Below, piece after piece: positions 1 through 10,113 of a stretch of 56,304 bases of DNA. Source of the DNA: Mycobacterium sp. 852002-51057_SCH5723018 (GTDB lineage Bacteria; Actinomycetota; Actinomycetes; Mycobacteriales; Mycobacteriaceae); NCBI RefSeq assembly GCF_001667035.1, contig NZ_LZIR01000113.1, positions 1 through 56,304 of the forward strand, read 5' to 3'. Numbering within the stretch: the first letter of the stretch is position 1; each line of letters starts with the position of its first letter. Position numbers and translations under genes: made by a program. Below the pieces are notes generated by a model. The model was given only the letters and a program-made list of their open reading frames with translations, was not told the DNA's origin and made no database searches.

Positions 1-1073
1 GCTATGGCCCCCCGCCGGGCTATGGCCCCCCACCGGGCTATGGGCTCCCACCCGGCTCGTTCTATGGCCCCCCGCCGTATGGTTCGTCCCCGGTCGTGCC
101 GGGGGCGGCCAAGCCCGGGATCATCCCGCTGCGTCCCCTGACCCTGAGCGACATCTTCAACGGGGCCGTCGGCTACATCCGCGCCAATCCCAAGGCGACG
201 CTGGGGCTGACCGCGATGGTGGTCGTGGTCATGCAGATCATCTCGCTGCTCGCGACGGTCGGCCCGCTGGCCGCCGTCGGCGGGATCTCGACCGAACGGT
301 CCAGCGAGCTGAGCTTGGGGGCGGTCGGCGCGTGGATGGCGTCGATGGCGGCCGGCATGCTGGTCACCTGGCTCGGCGGCATGCTGCTGTCCGGCATGCT
401 CACCGTCATCGTCGGGCGCGCGGTGTTCGGCTCGCCGATCACCATCGGCGAAACCTGGGCCAAAATCCGTGGGCGGCTGCTGCCCTTGCTCGGACTGGCG
501 CTGCTGGAAGCCATCGTGGTCGCGGCGCTCTTCGGGCTGGTGGCGGTCGTCATCGCGCTGTTCGCGGCCATCGGCAATGGCGCGGTGGCGATCCTGTTGG
601 GCTTCCCGCTGATGCTCGCCGTCATCGCGCTGCTGGTCTACCTGTACACCGTGGTGTTGTTCGCGCCCGTGCTGATCGTGCTGGAGAGGCTGCCGGTCAT
701 GGACGCGATCACGCGGTCGTTCGCGCTGGTCCGCACCAGCTTCTGGCGGGTGCTCGGTATCCGGGCGCTGACGTTCATCGTAGTGGGGGTCATCGCCAAC
801 GCCGTCGCGCTACCGTTCAGCATCGTCGGCCAGATCATGGCGGCCGGGAGCCCGTCCACCGCAGGCCTGCTGCTGGGCACCGCGCTGGCGTCCGTCGGGT
901 CGGCTATCGGCCAGATCATCACCGCGCCGTTCAACGCCGGGGTCATCGTCCTGCTCTACACCGACCGCCGGATGCGCGCCGAGGCGTTCGACCTGGTGCT
1001 GCAGAGCGGCGCCGCCGGTGGCCCCTATGCCGTCGCGTCCACCGACAACCTCTGGCTGACCCGGCCCTGGTGA
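1..1073 (+). CDS. Multi-pass membrane protein with Tyr/Gly/Pro-rich N-terminus (5' partial, Rv3689-like)
   Basis: The reading frame is open from the left edge of the window, so the true start lies upstream. The first ~30 visible residues are YGPPPG-type repeats. From about position 110 onward the protein is strongly hydrophobic, with roughly six membrane segments (for example MVVVVMQIISLLATV and ALLEAIVVAALFGLVAVVIA). This is the shape of mycobacterial proteins with a proline-rich cytoplasmic head and a GPDPase-type membrane domain. An internal GTG at 96 could be mistaken for the start, but the repeats continue in frame before it. It sits 25 bp before the DUF4129 gene and so probably belongs to the MoxR module. 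Its biochemical role is unknown. Confidence 0.8.
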   Translation, partial: YGPPPGYGPPPGYGLPPGSFYGPPPYGSSPVVPGAAKPGIIPLRPLTLSDIFNGAVGYIRANPKATLGLTAMVVVVMQIISLLATVGPLAAVGGISTERSSELSLGAVGAWMASMAAGMLVTWLGGMLLSGMLTVIVGRAVFGSPITIGETWAKIRGRLLPLLGLALLEAIVVAALFGLVAVVIALFAAIGNGAVAILLGFPLMLAVIALLVYLYTVVLFAPVLIVLERLPVMDAITRSFALVRTSFWRVLGIRALTFIVVGVIANAVALPFSIVGQIMAAGSPSTAGLLLGTALASVGSAIGQIITAPFNAGVIVLLYTDRRMRAEAFDLVLQSGAAGGPYAVASTDNLWLTRPW

Positions 1074-1098
1074 CGCCGGAGCGAGGACGTAGCTGACA

Positions 1099-1752
1099 GT
1101 GCCTTCCATCGACATCGACCGCGATGCCGCGCAGCAGGCCGCACAAACCGAGCTGGGCAAGCCGATCTATTCCAAGGGTTCTGCGGCGCGGCAATTCGCC
1201 GAGTGGCTCAACGAACTGTTGTACCGGCTGCTGGAAAAGACCGCCTCGATACCGGGCGGCTGGCTGACGGTCACCGTGCTGGTGATCCTGCTGGCGATCG
1301 CGGTGGCGGTCGCGGTCCGCGTCGTGCGGCGCACCATGCGCACCAGCCGCGGTGGCGACTACCTGTTGTTCGAAGCCGCCCAGCTCACCGCCGCCCAGCA
1401 CCGTGCTACCGCGGAAAGCTATGCGTCGCAAGGAGACTGGGCGGCCGCGATCAGGCACCGGTTGCGGGCCGTCGCCCGCCAGCTGGAGGAGACCGGCGTG
1501 CTGGAACCGGCCCCCGGCCGCACCGCCAACGAGCTGGCCCGCGACGCCGGCGCGGCGCTACCCCATCTCGGAGACGAATTGTCCCAGGCGGCAACGGCAT
1601 TCAACGACGTCACCTACGGCGAGCGGCCCGGAACCCAGACCGCCTATCAGATGATCGTTGACCTGGACGACCACCTGCGGTCGCGATCACCGGCCGCCGC
1701 GGCGGGGCCGGGGCAGCCCGCCGCGATCGAGTCCTGGGCGCAGGTCCGGTGA
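1099..1752 (+). CDS. DUF4129 domain membrane protein (Rv3690-like)
   Basis: This 217-residue protein starts at a GTG. A cytoplasm-facing segment of ~45 residues precedes one strong membrane helix (WLTVTVLVILLAIAVAVAV, around 55-75). The C-terminal region around residues 110-200 contains the Ala/Arg-rich helices and the YGxRPGTxxxYxxI-like ending typical of DUF4129. In actinobacteria DUF4129 proteins accompany MoxR ATPases and DUF58 proteins; the one here is followed by a GTGA overlap with the DUF4350 gene. The function is not established. The family call rests on sequence pattern and neighbourhood. Confidence 0.8.
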   Translation: MPSIDIDRDAAQQAAQTELGKPIYSKGSAARQFAEWLNELLYRLLEKTASIPGGWLTVTVLVILLAIAVAVAVRVVRRTMRTSRGGDYLLFEAAQLTAAQHRATAESYASQGDWAAAIRHRLRAVARQLEETGVLEPAPGRTANELARDAGAALPHLGDELSQAATAFNDVTYGERPGTQTAYQMIVDLDDHLRSRSPAAAAGPGQPAAIESWAQVR

Positions 1753-2884
1753 CGGCGACGTTCGGGACGCGCCCGGCGGCGCAGCGCCGACGGTCATGGC
1801 GCTGGGTGGTCCTCACGCTGGTGTTGCTCGCGGTAATCGCAGGCATCAGCGCCTACCTGACCACGCCGCGGCCCGGCGCCCGGATGGACCCGGAATCGAC
1901 GGGACCCGACGGTGCTCACGCGCTGGTGACGCTGCTGGGCGACTTCGGCGTCCAGGTGGTGGTTGCTAACCGCATCGCCGACGTCGAACGGGCGGCGCGC
2001 CCGGGCACGTTGATCCTGGTGGCACAGACCCAGTACCTGACCGACGACGCGCTGCTGGACCGCCTGGCCAAGGCCCCCGGCGACCTGCTGTTGGTCGAAC
2101 CGACGGCGCGAACCCGCGAGGCACTGATGCCCGGGGTACGCACATCGCCGGCCGCCACCGCATTCGACAGCGACCCGAATTGCGCTCTGCGTGAGGCCAA
2201 TCGAGCCGGGCCGGTTCGCTTCGGCCCGAGCCACGCCTACCGCGCCAAGGATGGCCGGACGCTGACCAGCTGCTACGACGGGGTGCTGATCCGGTTCCGG
2301 GACGGCGGGCGGAGCGTCACCGCTGTCGGCAGCACCGACTTCATGACCAATGACGGTCTGTTGCAGGCGGGCAACGCCGCGTTGGCGATGAACCTCGCGG
2401 GCGATCGGCCCCGGCTGATCTGGTACGCGCCCCACCGCGTCGAGGGCGAAACGTCAACTCCGGCATCGATTTCCGACTTGATCCCGGAGAACGCGACGTG
2501 GATCGTCTGGCAGCTGTGCCTGGTCGTGCTGCTGGTCGCCCTGTGGAAGGGCCGCCGGCCCGGCCCCCTGGTGGCCGAGCAGTTGCCCGTCGTGGTGCGC
2601 GCATCGGAGACCGTCGAGGGCCGCGGCCGGCTCTACCGGTCCCGACGGGCCCGCGATCGCGCCGCCGCCGCACTGCGCACCGCGACCGTGCAGCGGCTGC
2701 TGCCCCGCCTCGGCCTCGGGCCGGGCGCGCCGCCGCCCGCAGTGATCACCACCGTGGCCCAGCGCAGCGGGGCCGACCCCGGCTTCGTCTCACACCACCT
2801 GTTCGGGCCGCCCCCGGCCACCGACAACGACCTATTACAACTCGCCCGTGCGCTCGACGAAATCGAAAGGCAGGTCACCAACAC

Positions 2885-2888
<4 letters not shown>
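1749..2888 (+). CDS. DUF4350 domain membrane protein (Rv3691-like)
   Basis: The 379-residue protein begins at a GTG overlapping the previous stop by 4 nt. It has a membrane helix near residues 18-36 (WVVLTLVLLAVIAGISAYL). An extracytoplasmic region of ~200 residues follows, with the 'ALVTLLGDFGVQVVVANRIADVE' type opening of DUF4350, a glutamine-amidotransferase-like fold without an obvious catalytic Cys. A second helix lies at about 250-270 (WIVWQLCLVVLLVALW) and the cytoplasmic tail is Arg-rich. The stop overlaps the MoxR start (GTGA), so the genes are translationally coupled. Its role within the MoxR module is unknown. Confidence 0.8.
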
Positions 2889-3862
<974 letters not shown>

Positions 3863-5197
3863 ATGATCCTGACCGGACGCACCGGGCTGGTGGCGCTGAT
3901 CTGCGTGCTGCCCCTCGCGGCATCGCCGTGGCCCGCAAGGACTTTCGTGGCTCTGCTGGTGGCGCTGGTGGCGGCGGTGGTGGTTGACGCCGCGCTGGCG
4001 GCCAACACTCGCGGATTGCGCTACACCCGGTCACCGGACACCTCGGCCCGGCTGGCCCAGCAGGTGAAGGTGGGCCTGCTGATCCACAACGACGGCCGCC
4101 GCCGGTTCCGCGGCCACATCCGCGACGCCTGGCCGCCCAGCGCCCGCGCCGAGCCGCGCATTCACACCGTCAACGTCGCCGCCGGCCAACAACACCACCT
4201 CCAGGTGCAGCTGCGGCCGGTGCGCCGCGGGGACCAGCGCGCGGCGGTGGTCACGGCCCGATCGATCGGGCCGCTGGGGCTGGCCGGGCGGCAGGGTTCA
4301 CAGGTGGTGCCCGGTCAGGTCCGGGTGCTGCCGCCGTTCCTGTCGCGCAAGCACCTGCCGTCGCGGCTGGCCAAGCTGCGCGAGATAGACGGGCTGCTGC
4401 CGACGCTGATCCGCGGGCAGGGCACCGAATTCGATTCCCTGCGTGAGTATGTCGTCGGCGACGACGTTCGCTCGATCGACTGGCGTGCGACCGCGCGTCG
4501 CGCCGACGTCGTCGTGCGCACCTGGCGGCCCGAACGCGACCGGCGCGTGGTGATCGTCCTCGACACCGGGCGCACGGCGGCGGGTCGCGTCGGCGTCGAT
4601 CCGACTTCCGTTCGAGCAGAAGCCGACCCCGCGGGGTGGCCCCGGCTGGACTGGTCGATGGACGCCGCGCTGCTGCTCGCGGCGCTCGCGTCGCGGGCCG
4701 GCGACCATGTCGACTTCCTGGCCCACGACCGAGTGAGCCGGGCCGGCGTGTTCGGGGCGTCGCGCACCGAACTGCTCGCCCAGCTCGTCGAGGCGATGGC
4801 GCCGCTGGAACCGGCGTTGGTCGAACCAGACTGGCGCGCAATGGTTGCCGCGGTTTTGCGGCGGACGCGGCGACGGTCGCTGGTCGTGCTGCTGACCGAC
4901 CTCAACGCCACCGCGCTCGACGAGGGGCTGCTGCCCGTCCTGCCGCAGCTGTCGGCCAAGCACCATATGCTGATCGCCGCGGTCGCCGACCCGCGCGTAG
5001 ACGAGATGGCGGCCGGCCGTTCGGACGCGGCTGCGGTGTACGACGCGGCGGCCGCCGAACGTTCCCGCAACGACCGCCGTGCGATCGCCACGCGGCTGCG
5101 CCGCGGCGGGGTCGAGGTCGTCGAGGCCCCACCCACGGAACTGGCGCCCGCGCTTGCCGACCGCTACCTGGCGATGAAAGCGACCGGACGGCTTTAG
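3863..5197 (+). CDS. DUF58 domain protein, MoxR partner (Rv3693-like)
   Basis: The ATG follows the moxR stop directly. Two adjacent N-terminal hydrophobic stretches (residues ~7-45) anchor the 444-residue protein. The DUF58 signature is clear: GQGTEFDSLREYVVGDDVRS then IDWRATARR around residues 190-215. A vWA-like core follows (VVIVLDTGRT near 230 and LVVLLTDLNA near 340). DUF58 proteins are the usual partners of MoxR ATPases. The convergent SpoIIM-like gene begins 16 bp downstream. Confidence 0.9.
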   Translation: MILTGRTGLVALICVLPLAASPWPARTFVALLVALVAAVVVDAALAANTRGLRYTRSPDTSARLAQQVKVGLLIHNDGRRRFRGHIRDAWPPSARAEPRIHTVNVAAGQQHHLQVQLRPVRRGDQRAAVVTARSIGPLGLAGRQGSQVVPGQVRVLPPFLSRKHLPSRLAKLREIDGLLPTLIRGQGTEFDSLREYVVGDDVRSIDWRATARRADVVVRTWRPERDRRVVIVLDTGRTAAGRVGVDPTSVRAEADPAGWPRLDWSMDAALLLAALASRAGDHVDFLAHDRVSRAGVFGASRTELLAQLVEAMAPLEPALVEPDWRAMVAAVLRRTRRRSLVVLLTDLNATALDEGLLPVLPQLSAKHHMLIAAVADPRVDEMAAGRSDAAAVYDAAAAERSRNDRRAIATRLRRGGVEVVEAPPTELAPALADRYLAMKATGRL

Positions 5198-5213
5198 TTT
5201 TCGGCCTGCCCGC

Positions 5214-6206
5214 TCACCCGGTCGGGACCACGTCGGGCGCGTCCTCGATGTCGCCGGTCTCGCCGGCCTTCACCGCGCGACGGCCGAAGTACACGATGTA
5301 GGACAGGAACGCGGCCTCGGCGATGATGCCGATGCCGACCCGAACGAACGTCGGCAATGGCGACGGCGTCACCAACGCCTCGATGAGCCCGGACACCAGC
5401 AAGACACCCACCAGGCCCACTGCGACCGCGACCACGCCGCGGCCTTGCTCGGCGAGCACCTGCCCGCGCGGGCGGTCGCCGGGCGATATCACCGACCACC
5501 CCAGCCGCATCCCCGTTGCGCCGGCGAGGAATACCGCCGTCAGCTCCAGCAGTCCGTGCGGGGCCAGCAGGCCCAGCAGGATGCCGCCCTTGCCGGCCTG
5601 GAACATCAGCCCGGCGATCAATCCCAGGTTGGCGGCGTTGTTGAACAGGATGATTGGGATCGGCAGCCCGAGCACCACCGACATCGCGATGCACTGCGCG
5701 GAAACCCAGGAGTTGTTCACCCACACCTGCAAGGCGAACGCCGCGGCGGGGTGCTCGCTGTAATACGAGGCGACGTCGTGGTTGACCAATTCGTCGATGT
5801 CACTTGGCGTTCCGATGGCGGACTGCACCTCCGGGTTGGCGGCCACCCATAGCGCGATCACCACGACGACGGCGAAAAACGCCACCGCCGTGCCCAACCA
5901 CCACCGCCAGGTGCGGTAGGCGACCACCGGGAACGACACCGTCCAGAACCGGGCGAACGTGCTGCTCAGCGGCGCGTGGGCACTCGTCACCACCGAGCGG
6001 GCGCGCGCGACCAGGCTGGAGAGCCGCCCGGTGAGCAAAGAATCCGAGGAGGCCGACCGCAGCATCGACAGGTGAGTCGACACCCGCTGGTAGAGCTCGA
6101 CCAGTTCGTCGACTTCGTCGCCGGTCAGTGATCGGCGCCGCTTGACCAACTGGTCAAGCCGGTCCCACGTACCGCGATGGGTCAGCACGAATGCATCGAC
6201 GTCCAC
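5214..6206 (-). CDS. SpoIIM-like (stage II sporulation M superfamily) membrane protein (Rv3694c-like)
   Basis: The start chosen is the GTG at 6206 (VDVDAFVLTHR...). The open frame extends further upstream, but the extension would overlap the divergent RDD gene. The 330-residue protein has a soluble N-terminal ~110 residues (LVELYQRVSTHLSMLRS) followed by about five or six membrane helices, including WWLGTAVAFFAVVVVIALWV and LGLPIPIILFNNAANLGLIAG. The superfamily is found in non-sporulating actinobacteria next to RDD, MoxR and DUF58 genes. Only 37 bp separate it from the divergent RDD gene, so the two share one promoter region. The function is unknown. Confidence 0.85.
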   Translation of the reverse strand: MDVDAFVLTHRGTWDRLDQLVKRRRSLTGDEVDELVELYQRVSTHLSMLRSASSDSLLTGRLSSLVARARSVVTSAHAPLSSTFARFWTVSFPVVAYRTWRWWLGTAVAFFAVVVVIALWVAANPEVQSAIGTPSDIDELVNHDVASYYSEHPAAAFALQVWVNNSWVSAQCIAMSVVLGLPIPIILFNNAANLGLIAGLMFQAGKGGILLGLLAPHGLLELTAVFLAGATGMRLGWSVISPGDRPRGQVLAEQGRGVVAVAVGLVGVLLVSGLIEALVTPSPLPTFVRVGIGIIAEAAFLSYIVYFGRRAVKAGETGDIEDAPDVVPTG

Positions 6207-6243
6207 CTTGCGGAGCCTAATCGCACCTGTAGCGTTCGGTGTT

Positions 6244-7170
6244 ATGTCCGAGGTGGTGACCGGGGATGCCGTGGTGCTCGACGTGCAGATCGCCCAGTTG
6301 CCGGTCCGCGCGGTCGGTGCGCTCATCGACATCGCGGTGATTTTCGTCGGCTACATCCTGGGCCTGCTGTTGTGGGCGGTCACCCTGACCCAGTTCGACT
6401 CCGCGCTGAGCGCCGCCATCCTGCTCATCTTCACCGTGCTGGTGGTCGTCGGGTATCCCCTGGCCTTCGAAACGGCCACGCGGGGGCGATCGGTGGGCAA
6501 GATCGCGATGGGCCTGCGCGTGGTGTCCGACGACGGTGGCCCGGAACGCTTCCGGCAGGCGCTGTTTCGTGCGCTGGCGTCGGTGGTCGAAATTTGGATG
6601 CTCGCCGGCAGCCCCGCCGTCATCTGCAGCATGTTGTCCCCGAAGGGAAAGCGGATCGGCGACATCTTCGCCGGCACCGTCGTGGTCAGCGAACGCGGAC
6701 CCCGCCTGGGGCCACCACCGGTGATGCCACCTTCGCTGGCATGGTGGGCGTCGTCGCTGCAGCTTTCGGGACTGAATGCCGGCCAAGCCGAGGTCGCGCG
6801 CCAATTCCTTTCCCGCGCAGCGCAACTCGATCACCAGCTACGTCAACAGATGGCCTACCGGATCGCCGGAGACGTGGTATCGCACATCGCCCCGCCGCCC
6901 CCGCCCGGCGCCCCGCCGGAACTGGTGCTCGCCGCCGTGCTGGCCGAACGTCACCGCCGCGAACTGGCGCGACTGCGTCCCTCGATGGGCCCCGCGCCCT
7001 GGCCATCGCGGGGGCCGCAACAACCGGCGCCGCCAGGCTGGCAGCCCGCGCCGCCGGCGACCGCGCCCTGGCCCCCACAGCAGGCAGTCCCATGGCCCGA
7101 GCCTCAGCCGAATACGCCCGTTGCCCGGCCACAGCAGGAAGCAACCGGCGGATTCTCACCGCCGCACTGA
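6244..7170 (+). CDS. RDD family membrane protein with Pro-rich tail (Rv3695-like)
   Basis: I chose the ATG at 6244, where homology begins (SEVVTGDAVVLDVQIAQLPVRA). The 308-residue protein has an RDD domain in residues ~15-165: the R-A-x-D-x motif RAVGALIDIAVIF, three hydrophobic helices, and the GRSVGKIAMGLRVV motif. The last ~60 residues are Pro/Trp/Ala-rich (PWPSRGPQQPAPPGWQPAP) and probably disordered in the cytoplasm. It faces the SpoIIM-like gene across 37 bp. A TAGCGT hexamer at 6230-6235 is a possible -10. Confidence 0.88.
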   Translation: MSEVVTGDAVVLDVQIAQLPVRAVGALIDIAVIFVGYILGLLLWAVTLTQFDSALSAAILLIFTVLVVVGYPLAFETATRGRSVGKIAMGLRVVSDDGGPERFRQALFRALASVVEIWMLAGSPAVICSMLSPKGKRIGDIFAGTVVVSERGPRLGPPPVMPPSLAWWASSLQLSGLNAGQAEVARQFLSRAAQLDHQLRQQMAYRIAGDVVSHIAPPPPPGAPPELVLAAVLAERHRRELARLRPSMGPAPWPSRGPQQPAPPGWQPAPPATAPWPPQQAVPWPEPQPNTPVARPQQEATGGFSPPH

Positions 7171-7179
7171 ATCGACGCG

Positions 7180-7569
7180 CTAGCTCGAGACCGCTGCCGC
7201 CATCAGGACCACGTCGGCGACCAACAGCGCCCAACCGCACAGCGGAACCGCGATGCCGCCGCGGCGCTTTGCCGTGAAGAACGAGATGACGAGGACGACG
7301 AAGGCCACCACGGGCGCGCCATAGAACGCGACGCCGAAATCGATTCCGCCGCGGCCCAGGTTGGCGCAGCTGCGGTCGCTGCAGCCATCGGTGCTCATCA
7401 CGGCACCGAGGGCGAAGAGCATCACAATGGCGGCGGCCGGCACGGTTGCCAGCGCCAGCGCCCAGTTGACCCACGGCCGCACGTTGCGGTCGCGGCCCAC
7501 ATCCCCCCGCGCCGGTTCGGCCGCGCTCTGAGCTCCGCCGCCGATGGCCAGGTTGTTGTTTGCGTTCAT
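7180..7569 (-). CDS. Small hypothetical membrane protein
   Basis: This 129-residue protein has a polar N-terminus (MNANNNLAIGGGAQ...) and about three membrane helices: WVNWALALATVPAAAIVMLF, FYGAPVVAFVVLVISFF and VPLCGWALLVADVVLMAA. A short loop between helices 1 and 2 carries two cysteines (STDGCSDRSCAN). It is convergent with the RDD gene (9 bp gap) and lies upstream of and divergent from the PadR gene. I do not recognise a named family. The regular helix spacing and sensible codon use support a real gene. Confidence 0.7.
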   Translation of the reverse strand: MNANNNLAIGGGAQSAAEPARGDVGRDRNVRPWVNWALALATVPAAAIVMLFALGAVMSTDGCSDRSCANLGRGGIDFGVAFYGAPVVAFVVLVISFFTAKRRGGIAVPLCGWALLVADVVLMAAAVSS

Positions 7570-7706
7570 CCCTCAGTTCCTACCCGCGCTTTGCCGGATG
7601 CAAACCACGCCGCGGCGCCAGGTTTAAAACGCGCATGACTATATTCCCGCAGGTCAAGCCAAGCCTGGTGCCGCCGCGGCGAGCTGTCGGAGAATATCTC
7701 GTTGCG

Positions 7707-7732
7707 TCACGATAGTTTACGATATATCGTGA
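7707..7732. promoter_or_regulatory. Palindromic operator upstream of padR
   Basis: Two perfect 8-bp inverted arms, TCACGATA (7707-7714) and TATCGTGA (7725-7732), are separated by 10 bp. A second, overlapping 12-bp perfect palindrome ACGATATATCGT lies at 7719-7730. The element is 50 bp upstream of the padR start in otherwise GC-rich sequence. The dyad size and the TATCGTGATA-type arms suit a PadR dimer site, so autoregulation is the likely reading. Confidence 0.65.
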
Positions 7733-7782
7733 TACTCCGAAGCGCGCGACCGCGCGTTCTCCACAAGACGTAAGGAACCAAC

Positions 7783-8499
7783 GTGAGCAATCCATTCACT
7801 CCCCCCGAAGGACCGTTCGCCGGCCGTCCGGGATTCGGCTTCGGCTCCGCCCCCGACCCAACGCAACGGCGCGCCCTGCACGAGGCCAGGCGCCAGGCCC
7901 GACGGGACTTCCGCGAACACATCCGCGAGCAGGCTGGCGGCGCCGGTTTCGGCCCGGGCTTCGGGCCGAACTTCGGCCCCGGTTTCGGGCCGGGCTTTGG
8001 CCCGGGATTCGGCTTTGGCCCCGGCGGCCGGCGCGGCGGATTTCGCCGTGGCGGCCCCGGCCGCGGACGCCGCGGTGACGTGCGGGCGGCCATCCTGGCG
8101 CTGTTGGCCGAGCGGCCGATGCACGGCTACGAGATGATCCAGCAGATCGCCGAACGCAGCAACGGCATCTGGCGGCCCAGCCCCGGGTCGGTGTACCCGA
8201 CGCTGCAGTTGCTGGACGACGAGGGCCTGATCACCGCGAGCGAAAGCGACGGCAGCAAAAAGCTTTTCGAGCTGACCGACGAGGGCCGCGCGGCCGCCGA
8301 GAAGGTCGAGACCCTGCCGTGGGACGAGATCGCCGAGGGCGCCGACCCCGGCCAAGTCAACCTGCGCGCGGCCATGGGCCAGTTGTTCGGCGCGGTGGCG
8401 CAATCCGCGCACACCGCCACCGCCGAGCAACAGCAGCGCATCGTTGAGATCCTCAACAATGCCCGACGCGAGATCTACGGGATCCTCGGCGAGGACTGA
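7783..8499 (+). CDS. PadR-family transcriptional regulator with Gly/Phe/Pro repeat head
   Basis: The GTG at 7783 is preceded by AAGGAA (7772-7777). Residues ~50-85 are a low-complexity run of FGPG units, followed by an Arg/Gly-rich stretch. The winged-helix PadR domain then begins (RGDVRAAILALLAERPMHGYEM) and continues through SVYPTLQLLDDEGLI and KKLFELTDEG (~residues 100-175). The C-terminus is helical, as in PadR dimerisation regions. The ~95-residue head is far longer than in ordinary PadR proteins. It is not a DNA-binding fold and may mediate condensation or partner binding. The palindrome at 7707-7732 suggests autoregulation. Confidence 0.9.
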   Translation: MSNPFTPPEGPFAGRPGFGFGSAPDPTQRRALHEARRQARRDFREHIREQAGGAGFGPGFGPNFGPGFGPGFGPGFGFGPGGRRGGFRRGGPGRGRRGDVRAAILALLAERPMHGYEMIQQIAERSNGIWRPSPGSVYPTLQLLDDEGLITASESDGSKKLFELTDEGRAAAEKVETLPWDEIAEGADPGQVNLRAAMGQLFGAVAQSAHTATAEQQQRIVEILNNARREIYGILGED

Positions 8500-8512
8500 C
8501 CGAACCCTTTTC

Positions 8513-8582
8513 CCGCCGCGAGCGTGCGCAGAATCCCCGCCGCACCTGCGTGTCGCCGTACAAACGCGCACGCTCGCGGCGG
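8513..8582. terminator. Large perfect inverted repeat between convergent padR and glpK
   Basis: The arms CCGCCGCGAGCGTGCGC (8513-8529) and its exact complement (8566-8582) are 17 bp long and flank a 36-nt loop. The repeat fills the gap between the padR stop and the glpK stop, so it can act as a bidirectional terminator. The 'GCGAGCGTGCG' arm resembles a dispersed intergenic element I associate with mycobacterial genomes. No U-tract follows. Confidence 0.6.
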
Positions 8583-8586
8583 AAGG

Positions 8587-10113
8587 TTAAGTCACATCAA
8601 CCCAATCCAGGGTCCGCTGCACCGCCTTGCGCCAACCGTCGTACCCGGCGGCGCGCTCGTCGTCACTCCACGCCGGCGTCCAGCGCTTGTCTTCTTGCCA
8701 GTTGGCGCGCAGCTCTGACGGATCAGCCCAGAACCCGGCCGACAACCCCGCGGCGTAGGCGGCACCCAGCGCGGTGGTCTCGGCGACCACCGGCCGCACC
8801 ACGTCCACGCCCAGCACGTCGGCCTGGATCTGCATGCACAGCTCGTTTTGCGTGATGCCGCCGTCGACCTTCAGCACCTCAAGGCGCACACCGGAATCCG
8901 CCTCCATCGCGTCCACCACATCGCGGCTCTGGTAGCAGATCGCCTCCAGCGTCGCGCGAGCCAGGTGGGCGTTGGTGTTGAACCGCGACAGGCCGACGAT
9001 CGCGCCGCGGGCATCGGATCGCCAGTAGGGAGCGAACAACCCGGAAAACGCCGGGACGAAATACACCCCGCCGTTGTCGGCGACCTGCCGGGCCAGCGAC
9101 TCGCTCTGCGCGGCGCCACTGATGATGCCCAGCTGGTCGCGCAACCACTGCACCGCCGAGCCGGTGACCGCGATCGAACCCTCAAGGGCGTAAACGGGTT
9201 TGGCGTCGCCGAACTGGTAGCACACGGTGGTCAGCAGGCCGTTGTCGGAGCGCACGATCGTCTCGCCGGTGTTGAGCAGCAGGAAATTACCCGTGCCGTA
9301 GGTGTTTTTCGCCTCGCCCTCGGCCAGGCACACCTGACCCACCATCGCCGCGTGCTGATCGCCGAGCACGCCGGTGATCGGCACCTCGCCACCGAGCGGG
9401 CCGGCCTCGGCCGTCACACCGTAGGGCTGCACCGGCGACGACGACGTGATCGCCGGCAGCATCGCACGCGGGATCGAGAAGAAGGACAGCAGCTCGTCGT
9501 CCCAGTCCAGCGTCTCCAGGTTCATCAGCATGGTCCTGCTGGCGTTGGTGACGTCGGTGACGTGCACGCCGCCCCGCGGGCCGCCGGTCAGGTTCCACAA
9601 CACCCAGGTGTCGGCGGTGCCGAAAAGGGCGTCACCGCTCTCGGCGGCCTCGCGCACCCCGTCGACGTTTTCCAGGATCCATTGCAGCTTGCCGCCGGAG
9701 AAGTAGGCCGCCGGCGGCAGGCCCGCCTTGCGCCGGATCACCTCGCCGCGGCCGTCCCGGTCCAGCGCCGACGCGATCCGGTCGGTGCGGGTGTCCTGCC
9801 ACACGATCGCGTTGTAGTAGGGGCGCCCGGTGCGCCAATTCCACACCAGGGTGGTCTCGCGCTGGTTGGTAATACCCACCGCCACAAGGGCTTCGGGTGC
9901 CAACTTCGCGCGGTTCAACACCGACATCAGCACCGACGACGTGCGCTCCCAGATTTCGACGGGGTCGTGCTCGACCCAGCCGGCGCGGGGCAGGATCTGT
10001 TCGTGTTCGAGTTGGTGGCGGGCGACTTCGGCGCCGTCGTGGTCGAAAATCATGCAGCGGGTGCTGGTGGTGCCCTGGTCGATGGCGGCTATGAATTCGG
10101 CGGACTCGGCCAA
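8587..10113 (-). CDS. glpK: Glycerol kinase
   Basis: The enzyme phosphorylates glycerol to glycerol-3-phosphate with ATP in the cytoplasm. I chose the TTG at 10113 because a GGAGG lies just upstream and the next residues (LAESAEFIAAIDQGTTSTR) begin the FGGY kinase fold; an ATG at 10145 is an alternative. The 508-residue length matches the family. The N-terminal phosphate-binding DQGTTSTR, the central GVLGDQHAAMVGQ and the C-terminal TALGAAYAAGLSAGFW motifs are intact. In M. tuberculosis a vapC toxin gene adjoins glpK; none is present here. Confidence 0.96.
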   Translation of the reverse strand: MAESAEFIAAIDQGTTSTRCMIFDHDGAEVARHQLEHEQILPRAGWVEHDPVEIWERTSSVLMSVLNRAKLAPEALVAVGITNQRETTLVWNWRTGRPYYNAIVWQDTRTDRIASALDRDGRGEVIRRKAGLPPAAYFSGGKLQWILENVDGVREAAESGDALFGTADTWVLWNLTGGPRGGVHVTDVTNASRTMLMNLETLDWDDELLSFFSIPRAMLPAITSSSPVQPYGVTAEAGPLGGEVPITGVLGDQHAAMVGQVCLAEGEAKNTYGTGNFLLLNTGETIVRSDNGLLTTVCYQFGDAKPVYALEGSIAVTGSAVQWLRDQLGIISGAAQSESLARQVADNGGVYFVPAFSGLFAPYWRSDARGAIVGLSRFNTNAHLARATLEAICYQSRDVVDAMEADSGVRLEVLKVDGGITQNELCMQIQADVLGVDVVRPVVAETTALGAAYAAGLSAGFWADPSELRANWQEDKRWTPAWSDDERAAGYDGWRKAVQRTLDWVDVT

